31,472 nucleotides of DNA from CAYHBS01 sp964360995 (GCA_964360995.1 CAYHYZ010000007.1:1-31472); one strand, 5' to 3'; positions 15,454 through 24,025 are shown, counted from the first letter of the stretch. Translations and numbers: made by a program. Notes: generated from the letters alone by a model not told the origin.

Positions 15454-16437
15454 TTAGTCTCGGTGCTCAATAGTAAATCCTAATGTCCCAATGGCTCGCT
15501 GCACCTCAGTGAGCGCTTTTTCACCGAATCCATCAAGCTCCAACAGGTCTTCGTGTGTATATTTGAGTAAGTCCGAAATAGTTGAAACCCCCGCCTTTGA
15601 AAGCGCATTGATGGTGCGAGAAGAAAGTTTGAGATCTTCAATCGCGGTACTTGCCGCATCACTCATCTCTTGAGAGACCGATTTTGCTTCCTCAAGAAAT
15701 TCTCGACGAACATCTTCGGCAACCGGAGCGTCAACCACATCAACATCCATATTAATAGTCTCAAGCTGCTTCAGTTGAGAGATCATAATACCGACAGATT
15801 TCGTAAACGCTTCAGAAGGAGAAATGGAACCGTCCGTCTGAATGGTAAAAATTAATTTATTGTAGTTGGTGGAAGATCCCACGCGCATATTCTCGATGTC
15901 GTATCGTACTTTGCGTACTGGTGTAAAAATTGCATCAAGTCCTATTGTTCCTACCGCAACCTTGTCTTTACTGAGCATCTCGCGAGGAATATATCCTACG
16001 CCAGCTTCAATTGTAAGTTCTGCCTGAAATGTCGCTTTTGTATCGGTGAGTGTCGCAATATGAAAATCTTCATTGACTACTTCCACATTTGTGGGGCACT
16101 TGATGTCGGACGCCTTAATTTCGCGCTCACCCTTGATATCGATGGTCACCGTTTGTGGTTCATCACCGTGCAACTTAAAGCGCACCTGCTTGAGATTCAG
16201 CAGTATTGCAAGTACGTCTTCAAGTACTCCTGGGAGCGTCGAAAATTCGTGCTTTGCTCCCTCGATGCGTACGTGCGTAATCGCGGCACCCGGCAACGAA
16301 GAATGCAATACGCGTTTGAGCGCATTGCCAATGGTAATTCCGTATCCGGGATGCAATCCTTCGATTTCGATTGTGGCCTCATGACCAGATTCACTTACGA
16401 TTCTCGGAGACTTTGGAAGTAAAATAGCGTCCATCAT
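15454..16437 (-). CDS. rpoA: RNA polymerase alpha subunit
   Basis: Alpha initiates RNA polymerase assembly and contacts promoter UP elements and activators. The N-terminal dimerisation domain shows GYGITIGNALKRVLHSSLPGAA and an insert domain. The C-terminal domain (about 255-320) is present with LKLSSRTINALSKAG and LLELDGFGEKALTEV, so promoter and activator contacts should be intact. The length is 327 residues, normal. Two adjacent ATGs (16437 and 16434) are possible starts; neither has an SD. Confidence 0.98.
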   Translation of the reverse strand: MMDAILLPKSPRIVSESGHEATIEIEGLHPGYGITIGNALKRVLHSSLPGAAITHVRIEGAKHEFSTLPGVLEDVLAILLNLKQVRFKLHGDEPQTVTIDIKGEREIKASDIKCPTNVEVVNEDFHIATLTDTKATFQAELTIEAGVGYIPREMLSKDKVAVGTIGLDAIFTPVRKVRYDIENMRVGSSTNYNKLIFTIQTDGSISPSEAFTKSVGIMISQLKQLETINMDVDVVDAPVAEDVRREFLEEAKSVSQEMSDAASTAIEDLKLSSRTINALSKAGVSTISDLLKYTHEDLLELDGFGEKALTEVQRAIGTLGFTIEHRD

Positions 16438-16440
16438 AAA

Positions 16441-17070
16441 TTAACGTGAATAATATTCAATAATTGCCTTGAGATTGTATGACGTGCCGACATCCGAGAC
16501 CGATGGAACCCCCACCACTGTTCCCGTTTGTTTCTCCACGTTTATATTCAACCATAAAGGTGCTTGATGCTTTTTCAACAGCGCATCCAAATGCTTCCCA
16601 AGCGCCCCTTCGCGCGCAGTGGTCCCGAGTGTCACCACATCATCCTTGTCCACTTGATATGAAGAAATCGTCACGCGCTTTCCATTTACATATACATGTC
16701 CGTGACTCACCATTTGTGCGGCGAGTGAACGTGAGATTGCAAATCCGAGGCGGAATACGACATTATCTAAACGGCGCTCAAGCGATCCTACAAGCGTTCC
16801 GAGTACATCAGCTTTTGAATTCATAGCTTTTAACACGTATGTTTCAAATTGTTTTTCCATGACACCGTATGCATTCCGCATTTTTTGTTTCTCATTCAGC
16901 TGTGCGCCAAATTCAGATTGTCTCGGCTTGCGACCCCCCTTTTTTCCACCATGAATACCCGGGGCGTACGGTTTGCGCACGAGTGCGCATTTCGGTGAGA
17001 AACAGCGCTCTCCCTTGAGGAAAAGCTTTTCACCGACTCGACGACATGTTTTACATTTTGTATCAGCCAT
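16441..17070 (-). CDS. rpsD: 30S ribosomal protein uS4, zinc-binding form
   Basis: uS4 is a primary 16S rRNA binder and assembly initiator. The 209-residue protein keeps four N-terminal Cys (6, 9, 23, 28), the zinc-binding C+ version. The S4 RNA-binding domain is visible as RRLDNVVFRLGFAISRSLAAQMVSHGHVYVNGKRVTI. It ends with the usual YYSR. The ATG is 3 nt after the rpsK stop. There is no SD. Confidence 0.97.
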   Translation of the reverse strand: MADTKCKTCRRVGEKLFLKGERCFSPKCALVRKPYAPGIHGGKKGGRKPRQSEFGAQLNEKQKMRNAYGVMEKQFETYVLKAMNSKADVLGTLVGSLERRLDNVVFRLGFAISRSLAAQMVSHGHVYVNGKRVTISSYQVDKDDVVTLGTTAREGALGKHLDALLKKHQAPLWLNINVEKQTGTVVGVPSVSDVGTSYNLKAIIEYYSR

Positions 17071-17073
17071 ATA

Positions 17074-17517
17074 TTATACGCGACGTGGTTTCTTTAGTCT
17101 GGGGTGACCATGCGGAATTGGTGTTAAATCTTTGATGGAAGGAATTGAAAATCCTCGTTGTACGAATACACGCACTGCCGAATCTCTCCCAGCACCAATG
17201 CCGTTTACTTTGATCGTTACCTCCTTCAGTCCAAGCGCTTGTGCAAATTCTCCAACAATTTCCGCCGCCCGCGATGCGGCATATGGAGTTCCTTTCTTCG
17301 ACCCGCGGAATCCGAGTGCTCCGGAAGAAGACTGGAAAATGGTGTTCCCCATATCATCAGTTAATGTAATCAGTGTGTTGTTATATGAAGAGTGCACATT
17401 TACGATCCCACGATCAAACTTCTTTTTTGTTTGATTCGCCTTCGTTCGGGCAACCTGAAACAGTGTCTGCTCATCGGCAGTTTCTGTTGCTTTTTTGATA
17501 ATACGCTTCTTTCCCAT
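17074..17517 (-). CDS. rpsK: 30S ribosomal protein uS11
   Basis: The 147-residue protein has a basic N-terminal extension (about 1-30), then the uS11 core: GIVNVHSSYNNTLITLTDDMGN, GALGFRGSKKGTPYAASRAAE and the end PIPHGHPRLKKPRRV. uS11 helps form the platform of the 30S subunit. The gap to rpsM is 112 nt and is filled by a repeat hairpin, unusual inside a ribosomal operon. Confidence 0.97.
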   Translation of the reverse strand: MGKKRIIKKATETADEQTLFQVARTKANQTKKKFDRGIVNVHSSYNNTLITLTDDMGNTIFQSSSGALGFRGSKKGTPYAASRAAEIVGEFAQALGLKEVTIKVNGIGAGRDSAVRVFVQRGFSIPSIKDLTPIPHGHPRLKKPRRV

Positions 17518-17535
17518 AATACTCAGTAAATCAAT

Positions 17536-17629
17536 AAAACATTAAATCATAAAAGCAACCGGCCGTTGCTGACAATACATATAATGGTTGTGCTCTTGTG
17601 ATTTCATGATCTTGTGTTTTTATGACTGT
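17536..17629. repeat. Modular 16-bp repeat, inverted arrangement between rpsM and rpsK (locus 2)
   Basis: The left arm 17536-17559 (AAAACATTAAATCATAAAAG...) is inverted relative to 17587-17629, which holds two tandem units whose reverse complement reads CATAAAAACACAAGATCATG followed by AAATCACAAGAGCAC. The transcribed RNA could fold into a long imperfect hairpin between the two ribosomal genes. A GC-rich palindromic centre, GCAACCGGCCGTTGC, lies at about 17555-17569. Confidence 0.65.
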
Positions 17630-18016
17630 TTATTTCTTCTCTACCTTCCTACGACCAGAACCCATGGTTTTGCGAACATTTCCACGTACCGTGCGGGTAT
17701 TGGTTTTTGTGCGTTGTCCACGCGCAGGAAGGCGTTTCGTATGACGAGAACCGCGATACGTCCCCGTATCTTTCAGGTGCTTAATATTCATCATAATCTG
17801 CTTGCGCAGAGCTCCTTCTACGGTGTAACTTTTTTCAATGATATCGCGCAACTTGTTCACTTCGTCTGCGGTAAGCTCTTTGGCGCGCTTATTCATATCT
17901 ACTTTTGCCTCATCTAAAATACGGTAGGCAGCGGTAAGACCAATCCCATAAATATATGCGAGTGAAAACGGAATTTTTTTGTCATCGGGGATGTTGACCC
18001 CTGCGATACGAGCCAT
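17630..18016 (-). CDS. rpsM: 30S ribosomal protein uS13
   Basis: uS13 contacts tRNA and the 50S subunit from the 30S head. The 128-residue protein starts MARIAGVNIPDDKKIPFSLAYIYGIG and ends with SRHTKRLPARGQRTKTNTRTVRG and a basic tail, all typical. I chose the ATG at 18016 because MARIAG is the conserved family start. A second ATG three codons upstream (18025) lies against the repeat. No SD precedes either. Confidence 0.96.
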   Translation of the reverse strand: MARIAGVNIPDDKKIPFSLAYIYGIGLTAAYRILDEAKVDMNKRAKELTADEVNKLRDIIEKSYTVEGALRKQIMMNIKHLKDTGTYRGSRHTKRLPARGQRTKTNTRTVRGNVRKTMGSGRRKVEKK

Positions 18017-18026
18017 AGAATTCATT

Positions 18027-18115
18027 AAAACATTAAATCACAAGAGCAATAAAACAGCGGATGTAGGACGATAAAATTTTGATTCTCTGTTTTCATGATC
18101 TTGTGTTTTTATGTT
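18027..18115. repeat. Modular 16-bp repeat, inverted arrangement between rpmJ and rpsM (locus 3)
   Basis: The left arm 18027-18056 and the right arm 18088-18115 are imperfect inverted copies. The left reads CATTAAATCACAAGAGCA and the reverse complement of the right reads CATAAAAACACAAGATCA, with about 31 nt between the arms. The right arm overlaps the last bases of rpmJ. The words are the same as at loci 1 and 2. Confidence 0.65.
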
Positions 18116-18227
18116 AGCCCTGTCTCTGTTTATGTTTGGGAGTAGAACAAATCACCCGCACGCGTCCTTTGCGCCGAATGGTTTTACATTTTGCACAAAT
18201 CTTTTTTACAGAAGATCGGACCTTCAT
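18114..18227 (-). CDS. rpmJ: 50S ribosomal protein bL36
   Basis: This is a 37-residue protein that begins MKVRSSVKKICAKCK and ends CSTPKHKQRQG, the typical bL36 length and sequence. The zinc ligands Cys 11, Cys 14, Cys 27 and His 32 are all present. The ATG is 3 nt after the infA stop. The infA-rpmJ-rpsM order is standard. Confidence 0.96.
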   Translation of the reverse strand: MKVRSSVKKICAKCKTIRRKGRVRVICSTPKHKQRQG

Positions 18228-18230
18228 ATA

Positions 18231-18455
18231 TTATAGGCGCTCGACGATACGTCCGCGGTAATTATCATATTCTGAAAATTCCACGCGTACACGATCTCCA
18301 AGCACTACTTTGATATAGTGCATGCGCATTTTACCAGAGAGGTGGCAAAGGACTTCCCGCTCATCGCCGTCAAGGCGAATACGAAAAATGCCTCCCTTCA
18401 AGGGCTCTATGACTATGCCCTCGAGTAACGTTTTCCCTTCAGCCCCTTTGGTCAT
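18231..18455 (-). CDS. infA: Translation initiation factor IF-1
   Basis: IF-1 binds the 30S A-site during initiation. The 74-residue protein is a single S1-like OB fold: LLEGIVIEPLKGGIFRIRL, VLCHLSGKMRMHYIKVVLGDRVRVEFSEYD and GRIVERL. The N-terminus is slightly longer than usual. The 58-nt gap to the upstream gene could hold a weak promoter (TTGGTA, 18 nt, TGATAA ending 7 nt before the ATG), but I do not rate it highly. Confidence 0.97.
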   Translation of the reverse strand: MTKGAEGKTLLEGIVIEPLKGGIFRIRLDGDEREVLCHLSGKMRMHYIKVVLGDRVRVEFSEYDNYRGRIVERL

Positions 18456-18513
18456 GCTATCGTTATCATTGAGACTTTGAACATACTACCAATACCTCTT
18501 GGTTCCGTCAAGT

Positions 18514-19980
18514 CTATGGCTTTAATACTTCTACCTTAATACGCGACGACCTCGAAGGAATCCGACGCCACCATGACGGAGTAAACCGCACGTCCGCCGA
18601 CTCAATGGCGCTATAGCTAGAAAAAACGTCTTTGATCTTCCCGACACTCGATTTTTGGATATCTTCCACCAATTGTGTCACCTCGGGAAACACCGCGATG
18701 CGAATACTGTTCGATAGCTGAATGCTCGCTTGTTTCGACTCACTGAAATTTACTACGGAGAATCCCTCGAATGAAAGGGTTTCGAGATGATTTTTCTCAG
18801 CCGGAAAGTCCTCAAATAGAATTTCTTCAAGCTTACTGTTCAGCTCTTCAGTACGCACCAATACCCCTGAAAGACTTCCGGTCATTTTCACGGTGAAAGA
18901 TTCTGCCGGCTTCCCTACTGCTGGCTCTGCAACTGCAGCTCCGAGCGTTGGTGCGCCAAATGGCACCAGCGTAAATCCTTCGGTGCCCGATGCATTGAGT
19001 TCTTTTATGAGTTCATCGTTCAGCTGTTTTTTAAGCTCCCCCTCGGCGGCGGTCACATCTGCGTCCGCAACAATACCAGATTCACCAATAAAACCTCCAT
19101 CAATCACACCAATTGACTCACCATAAAACCCAGTGTATTTGAGGCCTCCCTGAAATCCTGGAATGGTAAACTTTGTGGTTTCCGTGAGATTATATGCTGT
19201 CCCTGGCTGATCCGCATAGATAGTAACTTCAATACTCGATGAAACAATTTTTCCATTCTCTTTCTTTGCTGCAGGCACCGTCACTGCGGTCTTAATGCGG
19301 TAGATGTTTCCTGACGGAGCCGCAAAACGTGTACTCGCAGCAAGCGACTGCGTATCGGTGCTATAATTATTCACAATTTTTATACGTCCCGATGCCGCAC
19401 TTTTGACTGGTTGTTTTTGCGTTGCCGTGCGAGAAACAGATACGGTTTTTTCAGTAGAAACTTTACTACCGGCAAGATCAAACACGGCGGGTTTTTCCAA
19501 TTTAAATAATTGCTCACGTGGGGTGACTTCCACCACCATTGCGCCAAAAGTACTCATAGCAAGAAATCCGCCAATGACCACCGCAATGAACGCAAGTCCA
19601 ATAAGTACGCTTGTGCGCGGTCCTTTGCGTTTAGGCGTATCTGTTTCAGCGGATAACACGGAAGGAGTTGTTGAAGTTTTTTTAGAAAAATATTGTTCCG
19701 CAATCACTTCTTTTTTCTGAGGAGCAGAAAGCGAAGGATGCGCATGTTCAACTGGTGGCAACATTGATTGCACTCTTGCTGAGGCCGACGCTCGGGGAGA
19801 ATTACTTGGGCGCACGGGAGTCGCGGAAGCACGCATAGGGAGTGCCGGTGGCTTTATTGGCTGTGCTGGGCGCGCTGAAATGGGTGGCGCGGGCGCGACG
19901 ATACGCTTTTGTGTCGGCGCAGGAGCCACTACAGATTTTTTTTGTGGAGTACCACTACTGGGTCGTTTAATGCCATCCAT
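18514..19980 (-). CDS. Bitopic membrane protein with proline-rich cytoplasmic N-terminus and baseplate-J-like external domain
   Basis: Residues 1-90 are a Pro/Ala/Ser-rich, probably disordered tail. Residues about 123-149 are one membrane segment after a basic KRKGPR stop. The remainder (about 150-488) is predicted outside. The stretch with IVNNYSTDTQSLAASTRF, VTIYADQPGTAYNL and FTIPGFQGGLKYTGFYG resembles proteins often labelled baseplate J/gp47-like in CPR genomes; that is recollection, not a search. A true phage role is unlikely in this setting. The gene starts 3 nt after the FtsA/PilM-like gene, so the two probably form a unit: an actin-like cytoplasmic protein plus a bitopic partner, as in PilM-PilN or FtsA-divisome pairs. 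Confidence 0.8.
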   Translation of the reverse strand: MDGIKRPSSGTPQKKSVVAPAPTQKRIVAPAPPISARPAQPIKPPALPMRASATPVRPSNSPRASASARVQSMLPPVEHAHPSLSAPQKKEVIAEQYFSKKTSTTPSVLSAETDTPKRKGPRTSVLIGLAFIAVVIGGFLAMSTFGAMVVEVTPREQLFKLEKPAVFDLAGSKVSTEKTVSVSRTATQKQPVKSAASGRIKIVNNYSTDTQSLAASTRFAAPSGNIYRIKTAVTVPAAKKENGKIVSSSIEVTIYADQPGTAYNLTETTKFTIPGFQGGLKYTGFYGESIGVIDGGFIGESGIVADADVTAAEGELKKQLNDELIKELNASGTEGFTLVPFGAPTLGAAVAEPAVGKPAESFTVKMTGSLSGVLVRTEELNSKLEEILFEDFPAEKNHLETLSFEGFSVVNFSESKQASIQLSNSIRIAVFPEVTQLVEDIQKSSVGKIKDVFSSYSAIESADVRFTPSWWRRIPSRSSRIKVEVLKP

Positions 19981-19983
19981 GTG

Positions 19984-21132
19984 TTATTGGGTTGTTTTAA
20001 GAATTAAGGATAGTATACCAAAATCTCCGGCTCCTTCGAAGTGTTCATAACCACTCACCTTATCCTGGAACGCTTTTGGATCAACTTGATGCATTTGTGG
20101 AGGAACAATCATACGTTCCATCACTTCTAACGCCATAATCAGTCCTTGCACGTCCGCAAGCAATGCACCACCACCGACAAGGAAAATATTTAGCGATCTT
20201 CGACTTGCTGCTGGCATTTCCTTAAACGCCAACTCAAAATGTGGCTTCCAATTAATAACTGCGGAACGCAACACCTCATCGATTTTTGATGCTTGCCCAG
20301 GCTCTAGTCGTCCCGCAATATATTTTCGGTAAAGCACTTCCCCGCTTTCATAGTCAGTTTTCTCTATACGAGCAATCTCTTCAGTAATATCAAGAACTCC
20401 TACGGGCAGCGTAAATACATTTTGTATGATGCCTGCTTCTAAAATAATCACTTCTGAAAGCTCACCCCCAATATCAATAATCACTTGCACGCCAGATCCA
20501 GAAATATGCTCACGAAACATATCCGAGAACAACTGCGGAAACGTGTGTAGAAATGAGTGGACTTGGGCATGAAACCTCAGTGCCAGATCTTGAAATCCGT
20601 GTATCAGCATCTGATGCGCCGCGGCATAACGCATCGTCAGAGAAAGTTCATTTGCGCTTCTCCCTTCAACCTTCTGCGTGGGGTACCCGTTTAAGAATTC
20701 CTCTAATGTGCGAACTTCAAAAATTGCAACTGCCGAAGGGTGTTTAAAATGTTCTAAAAAAATATCTGCGCCACGAGCACGAATATTCTCGAGATCGTCA
20801 CGAGTAATGTTGTGTCCCTCCTCGTATTCCTCACGCACCTTCACTGTTTCAGCGGTATAGTAGGGCGCGGTGAGACCGTAGTGGATCTCGGATGGCGCGA
20901 AGTCCGGAAGCTCTTTTTGTAATGAAGCATAGACGTCCTTCAATTCGTGCATCAATCTTGATTGAAAGTCTCGAATATTACTGCGAACCGACGGGAGATG
21001 ATGTTTGCGGTAGATTCCAAGAATATGGGGCTTTTCGGTCAGAGAATATTCAACAGCCGCCATGATAATATTGGCTGTTCCTAAATCAACGAGCACCTGT
21101 TGGTTTCGCTTGAAGCGCGTAATTCCTATCAT
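19984..21132 (-). CDS. FtsA/PilM-like actin-fold ATPase
   Basis: The 382-residue cytoplasmic protein has the actin-superfamily motifs: phosphate 1 VLVDLGTANI (about 13-22), phosphate 2 VIIDIGGELSEVII (about 215-228) and the adenosine motif IFLVGGGALL (about 315-324). This is the FtsA/PilM branch, which couples cytoplasmic assemblies to membrane proteins in cell division or type IV pili. The sequence does not let me decide between FtsA and PilM: no C-terminal amphipathic membrane-targeting helix of FtsA type is obvious, and no other pilus gene is in the window. It starts 4 nt after the alaS stop and is followed by the bitopic protein at 18514-19980. Confidence 0.8.
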   Translation of the reverse strand: MIGITRFKRNQQVLVDLGTANIIMAAVEYSLTEKPHILGIYRKHHLPSVRSNIRDFQSRLMHELKDVYASLQKELPDFAPSEIHYGLTAPYYTAETVKVREEYEEGHNITRDDLENIRARGADIFLEHFKHPSAVAIFEVRTLEEFLNGYPTQKVEGRSANELSLTMRYAAAHQMLIHGFQDLALRFHAQVHSFLHTFPQLFSDMFREHISGSGVQVIIDIGGELSEVIILEAGIIQNVFTLPVGVLDITEEIARIEKTDYESGEVLYRKYIAGRLEPGQASKIDEVLRSAVINWKPHFELAFKEMPAASRRSLNIFLVGGGALLADVQGLIMALEVMERMIVPPQMHQVDPKAFQDKVSGYEHFEGAGDFGILSLILKTTQ

Positions 21133-21136
21133 TAGG

Positions 21137-22906
21137 TTAGTTCACGGTTGCGCGAATACGTCGGACACCGGCACTGGATGCCTCTTCCTTTAGTATAACG
21201 AATTTTCCGATTTCTGAGGTGTGCGTAACATGTGGCCCTCCGCAAAATTCTTTTGAAAACACATCGTCCGAATTTTGATCATGCACCGTATACACCGAAA
21301 CCACATCTGGATATTTATCTCGAAAGAAATACAATGCCCCGCTATGCTTCGCTTCCTCGTATGGGAGTGACTCGGATGTCATCACATAATCTTTTGCAAT
21401 CACCTCATTCACAAGTCTTTCCACCTCTGTGAGCTCATCTTGAGCAAGCTTCCGAGGGAACGAAAAATCGAATCGCGTGCGCTCGGCCGTAATATCAGAA
21501 CCCATTTGTTTGACGTCGGGCCCAAGTACGTTGCGCAGTGCGGCCTGCAGAAGGTGTGTCGCGGTGTGTAGACGAATGACCTTTTTCATTTCTTCCTCGT
21601 TTGCGGCCTTCAGTTCTCCGGTATTTAAAATGAGTCCGTGTCCGCCAAATTTTTTTTCACTCCCAACCTTTGATTTTTCTTGATGCTCCTGAAACTCTCG
21701 CTGAAACGCCTGTTCATCAAGCCGAATACCGCGCTCGGTGGCAAGCTCGCGCGTAAGTTCCATGGGAAATCCATAACTTTGATATAAATCAAACGCATCT
21801 TTTCCAGAAATTGTTCCTTTTGTAATGATTTTCTCAAATTCACCAATACCGCGCGTGAGCGCCTTATAAAATTTCTGATGTTCACCGAATATTATTTTTT
21901 CAATGCGTTCGGCGTCTGCTTGTAAATGTGGATATGGATGCATATAGATTGTGGCAACTTCTGCAATGAGCCGCAGCAGCACTGCGTCTTCCATTTTCTG
22001 CTGATAGAGTATGCGGCTGACACGACGGATAAGGCGACGCAGTACGTATCCGCGTTCCGTATTTGATGGAAGCACACCATCACCAACAAGAAACACTGCT
22101 GCGCGTATGTGATCAGAAACAATGCGCCGTTCACGTTCGGGTATCTGTTTGACAATATCCATGAGTGGTAAAAACACGTCTGTCTCGTAGCTTGACTGAA
22201 ATCCACCAATCACCATAAGGAGCCGCTCAAACCCCATGCCCGTGTCTACACCTGGCGTTTTTAATTTTTGCAGTGCTTTGCCGGGTGCACGCGAAAGGAG
22301 TTCATCACGAGTACCAGGATAGATATATTCATTAAATACTAAATTCCAAATCTCAATTGCGTCTCCCTTTGCGTTTTTTATATATATTTCTGTAGTGGGT
22401 CCGCAAGGCCCGGAATTCCCGGTTGGCCCCCAAAACACATCGCCCATTCCTTGTTCGCGAATATCCACTATGCCGAGTGCTGTCCAAATATCTCGTGACG
22501 CGATATCTTTGGGCACGGTGTCTGATCCGCCGAAATAGGTAACGTATGCAATGGGAAGACCTACTACCTTCGTAATATATTCATGCGCAAATGTAATCGC
22601 TTCTTTTTTAAAGTATCCCCCAAAACTAAAGTTTCCCATCATCTCAAAAAACGTGTTATGTGAGTCATCTCCCACTTCCTCAATATCAGAGGTGCGAAAT
22701 GATTTTTGTAGTGTTGCGGTTGAGAGCGCACCAAAATCCCGCATCGCGTCTGCGTCTCCGGTAAAATACGGCTTAAATTGCTGCATGCCCGCGGTAGTGA
22801 GTAACACCGACGTGTCATTAGGAATCAAACTACTCGAGGGCACCACTGCGTGCCCTCGTTCTTTCATAAATTTGAGAAATCCTTCTCTTACTTCTTGTGA
22901 CGTCAT
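21137..22906 (-). CDS. alaS: Alanyl-tRNA synthetase, natural short form without C-Ala domain
   Basis: AlaRS charges tRNA-Ala and clears mischarged Ser/Gly. The class II catalytic core (about 1-240) shows FLKFMKERGHAVVPSSSLIPNDTSVLLTTAGM and GPTGNSGPCGPTTEIY. A tRNA-recognition helical region follows. The editing domain keeps both zinc motifs: HTATH (447-451) and CGGPH (555-559). The protein ends at residue 589, soon after the editing domain. Common bacterial AlaRS (~875 residues) continues with a coiled-coil and DHHA1/C-Ala domain, absent here. The stop is followed after 4 nt by the next gene, so a frameshift is not evident. It starts 6 nt after the mnmA stop. Confidence 0.95.
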   Translation of the reverse strand: MTSQEVREGFLKFMKERGHAVVPSSSLIPNDTSVLLTTAGMQQFKPYFTGDADAMRDFGALSTATLQKSFRTSDIEEVGDDSHNTFFEMMGNFSFGGYFKKEAITFAHEYITKVVGLPIAYVTYFGGSDTVPKDIASRDIWTALGIVDIREQGMGDVFWGPTGNSGPCGPTTEIYIKNAKGDAIEIWNLVFNEYIYPGTRDELLSRAPGKALQKLKTPGVDTGMGFERLLMVIGGFQSSYETDVFLPLMDIVKQIPERERRIVSDHIRAAVFLVGDGVLPSNTERGYVLRRLIRRVSRILYQQKMEDAVLLRLIAEVATIYMHPYPHLQADAERIEKIIFGEHQKFYKALTRGIGEFEKIITKGTISGKDAFDLYQSYGFPMELTRELATERGIRLDEQAFQREFQEHQEKSKVGSEKKFGGHGLILNTGELKAANEEEMKKVIRLHTATHLLQAALRNVLGPDVKQMGSDITAERTRFDFSFPRKLAQDELTEVERLVNEVIAKDYVMTSESLPYEEAKHSGALYFFRDKYPDVVSVYTVHDQNSDDVFSKEFCGGPHVTHTSEIGKFVILKEEASSAGVRRIRATVN

Positions 22907-22912
22907 AAATAT

Positions 22913-23986
22913 TTATTCTGCAATGATACCTCCTCCTACGACAATGTGTTTGGTGTCACTGACACGCACGTACACTACACAGGATTGCCCGGCTGACGGT
23001 TTAGCTACGCCACTGGTGAGGCGCAATGTGTTTATGTTTGTATCATCCATAGTCACTTCCACTAATGCTTGTCGATAGCGGATACGTGCACTGAGCGTTG
23101 GTGCGCGAGTTGCAGTCATCTTTTTATACCACGTCATGTGCTCAACGGACACTGCGTGCGTCTCGCGCTCTTCTTTTTCAGACACTTCCGCAACGACGAG
23201 TGTATTGGTATCCATATCTTTCTTCACCACAAAATATGGTGTGCCCCCTCCAATGCCAAGCCCATGACGCTGGCCAATAGTATAATACGCAGCACCGTCA
23301 TGTGTACCTACTCGCTCGCCGCTTGTGGTTACTACGGCTCCTTCGCGCGGAGGAATATATGTTTGCAAAAACGATTTCATATCAAGTTCGCCTACAAAGC
23401 ACACTCCCTGGCTATCTGGTTTTCTCGCAGTCACGAGTCCCGCTGCTTCGGCAATGTTGCGCACTTCATCTTTGATGAGCTCACCGATAGGAAAATATAC
23501 GTGCGCAAGAATTTCTGGTGTAAGCCCCCAAAGAAAATATGTTTGATCTTTTGCGGTGTCCTTACTCGTTGAAAGATATGTTATTCCATCAAGAGTGGTG
23601 ATAGTTGCGTAATGTCCGGTTGCAATCGCGTCAGCTCCGTGTTCCATTGCCCAACGATAAAACACGCCGAATTTAATGTAGGTATTACACATCACATCAG
23701 GATTTGGTGTGCGCCCCTTCGCGTATTCAGAAACTAAATATTCCACCACGTGGGTGCGGTACTGCTCTCCAACATCAAGCACACGAAATGGAATGTCAAG
23801 CGCGGCCGCAACGCGTGCTGCGTCTTGCCTGTCCGTTTCCCACGAACATTTTGCTCCGGGTGCGCGCCACCCCTGCATAAATACGCCCGTGACGTTGTGT
23901 CCCGCGCGCTTGAGGAGTAGTGCCGCAACGGATGAGTCTACTCCACCGCTCATTGCAACTAAAATGTTCTTTTTTGCACTTACCAT
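22913..23986 (-). CDS. mnmA: tRNA-specific 2-thiouridylase MnmA
   Basis: MnmA makes 2-thiouridine at the wobble U34 of tRNA-Lys, -Glu and -Gln, using ATP and a sulfur carrier. The PP-loop SGGVDSS is at residues 13-19. The catalytic Cys pair is Cys 100 (NPDVMCNTYIKFG) and Cys 196 (SQGVCFVG). The length is 357 residues, normal. A tRNA-Lys with anticodon TTT, a likely substrate, is in the window. A promoter with TTTTCA and CATAAT (23994-24022) ends 7 nt before the ATG. It is the first gene of the long unit that runs into alaS and the ribosomal genes. Confidence 0.96.
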   Translation of the reverse strand: MVSAKKNILVAMSGGVDSSVAALLLKRAGHNVTGVFMQGWRAPGAKCSWETDRQDAARVAAALDIPFRVLDVGEQYRTHVVEYLVSEYAKGRTPNPDVMCNTYIKFGVFYRWAMEHGADAIATGHYATITTLDGITYLSTSKDTAKDQTYFLWGLTPEILAHVYFPIGELIKDEVRNIAEAAGLVTARKPDSQGVCFVGELDMKSFLQTYIPPREGAVVTTSGERVGTHDGAAYYTIGQRHGLGIGGGTPYFVVKKDMDTNTLVVAEVSEKEERETHAVSVEHMTWYKKMTATRAPTLSARIRYRQALVEVTMDDTNINTLRLTSGVAKPSAGQSCVVYVRVSDTKHIVVGGGIIAE

Positions 23987-23993
23987 GCGAACA

Positions 23994-24022
23994 ATTATGC
24001 CACAAAAATACCGAGGTGAAAA
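23994..24022 (-). promoter_or_regulatory. Putative promoter of mnmA and downstream genes
   Basis: On the minus strand TTTTCA (24017-24022) and CATAAT (23994-23999) are separated by 17 nt. The -10 ends 7 nt before ATG 23986. The intergenic space is only 39 nt, so this element fills most of it. Confidence 0.55.
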
Positions 24023-24025
24023 GAC

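Noticed and set aside
17066..17076. TATAATATATG at the rpsK-rpsD junction, also at the infA-rpmJ junction (18225-18235), as internal promoters
   Set aside because: In both cases TAA is the in-frame stop and ATG the next start; a -10 here would put the transcript start inside the gene. Most likely a shared junction style in AT-rich spacing.
19130..19160. Prophage baseplate gene, based on the baseplate-J-like resemblance of 18514-19980
   Set aside because: No other phage gene is nearby, the protein has a membrane segment, and it is coupled to an actin-like gene in a housekeeping operon.
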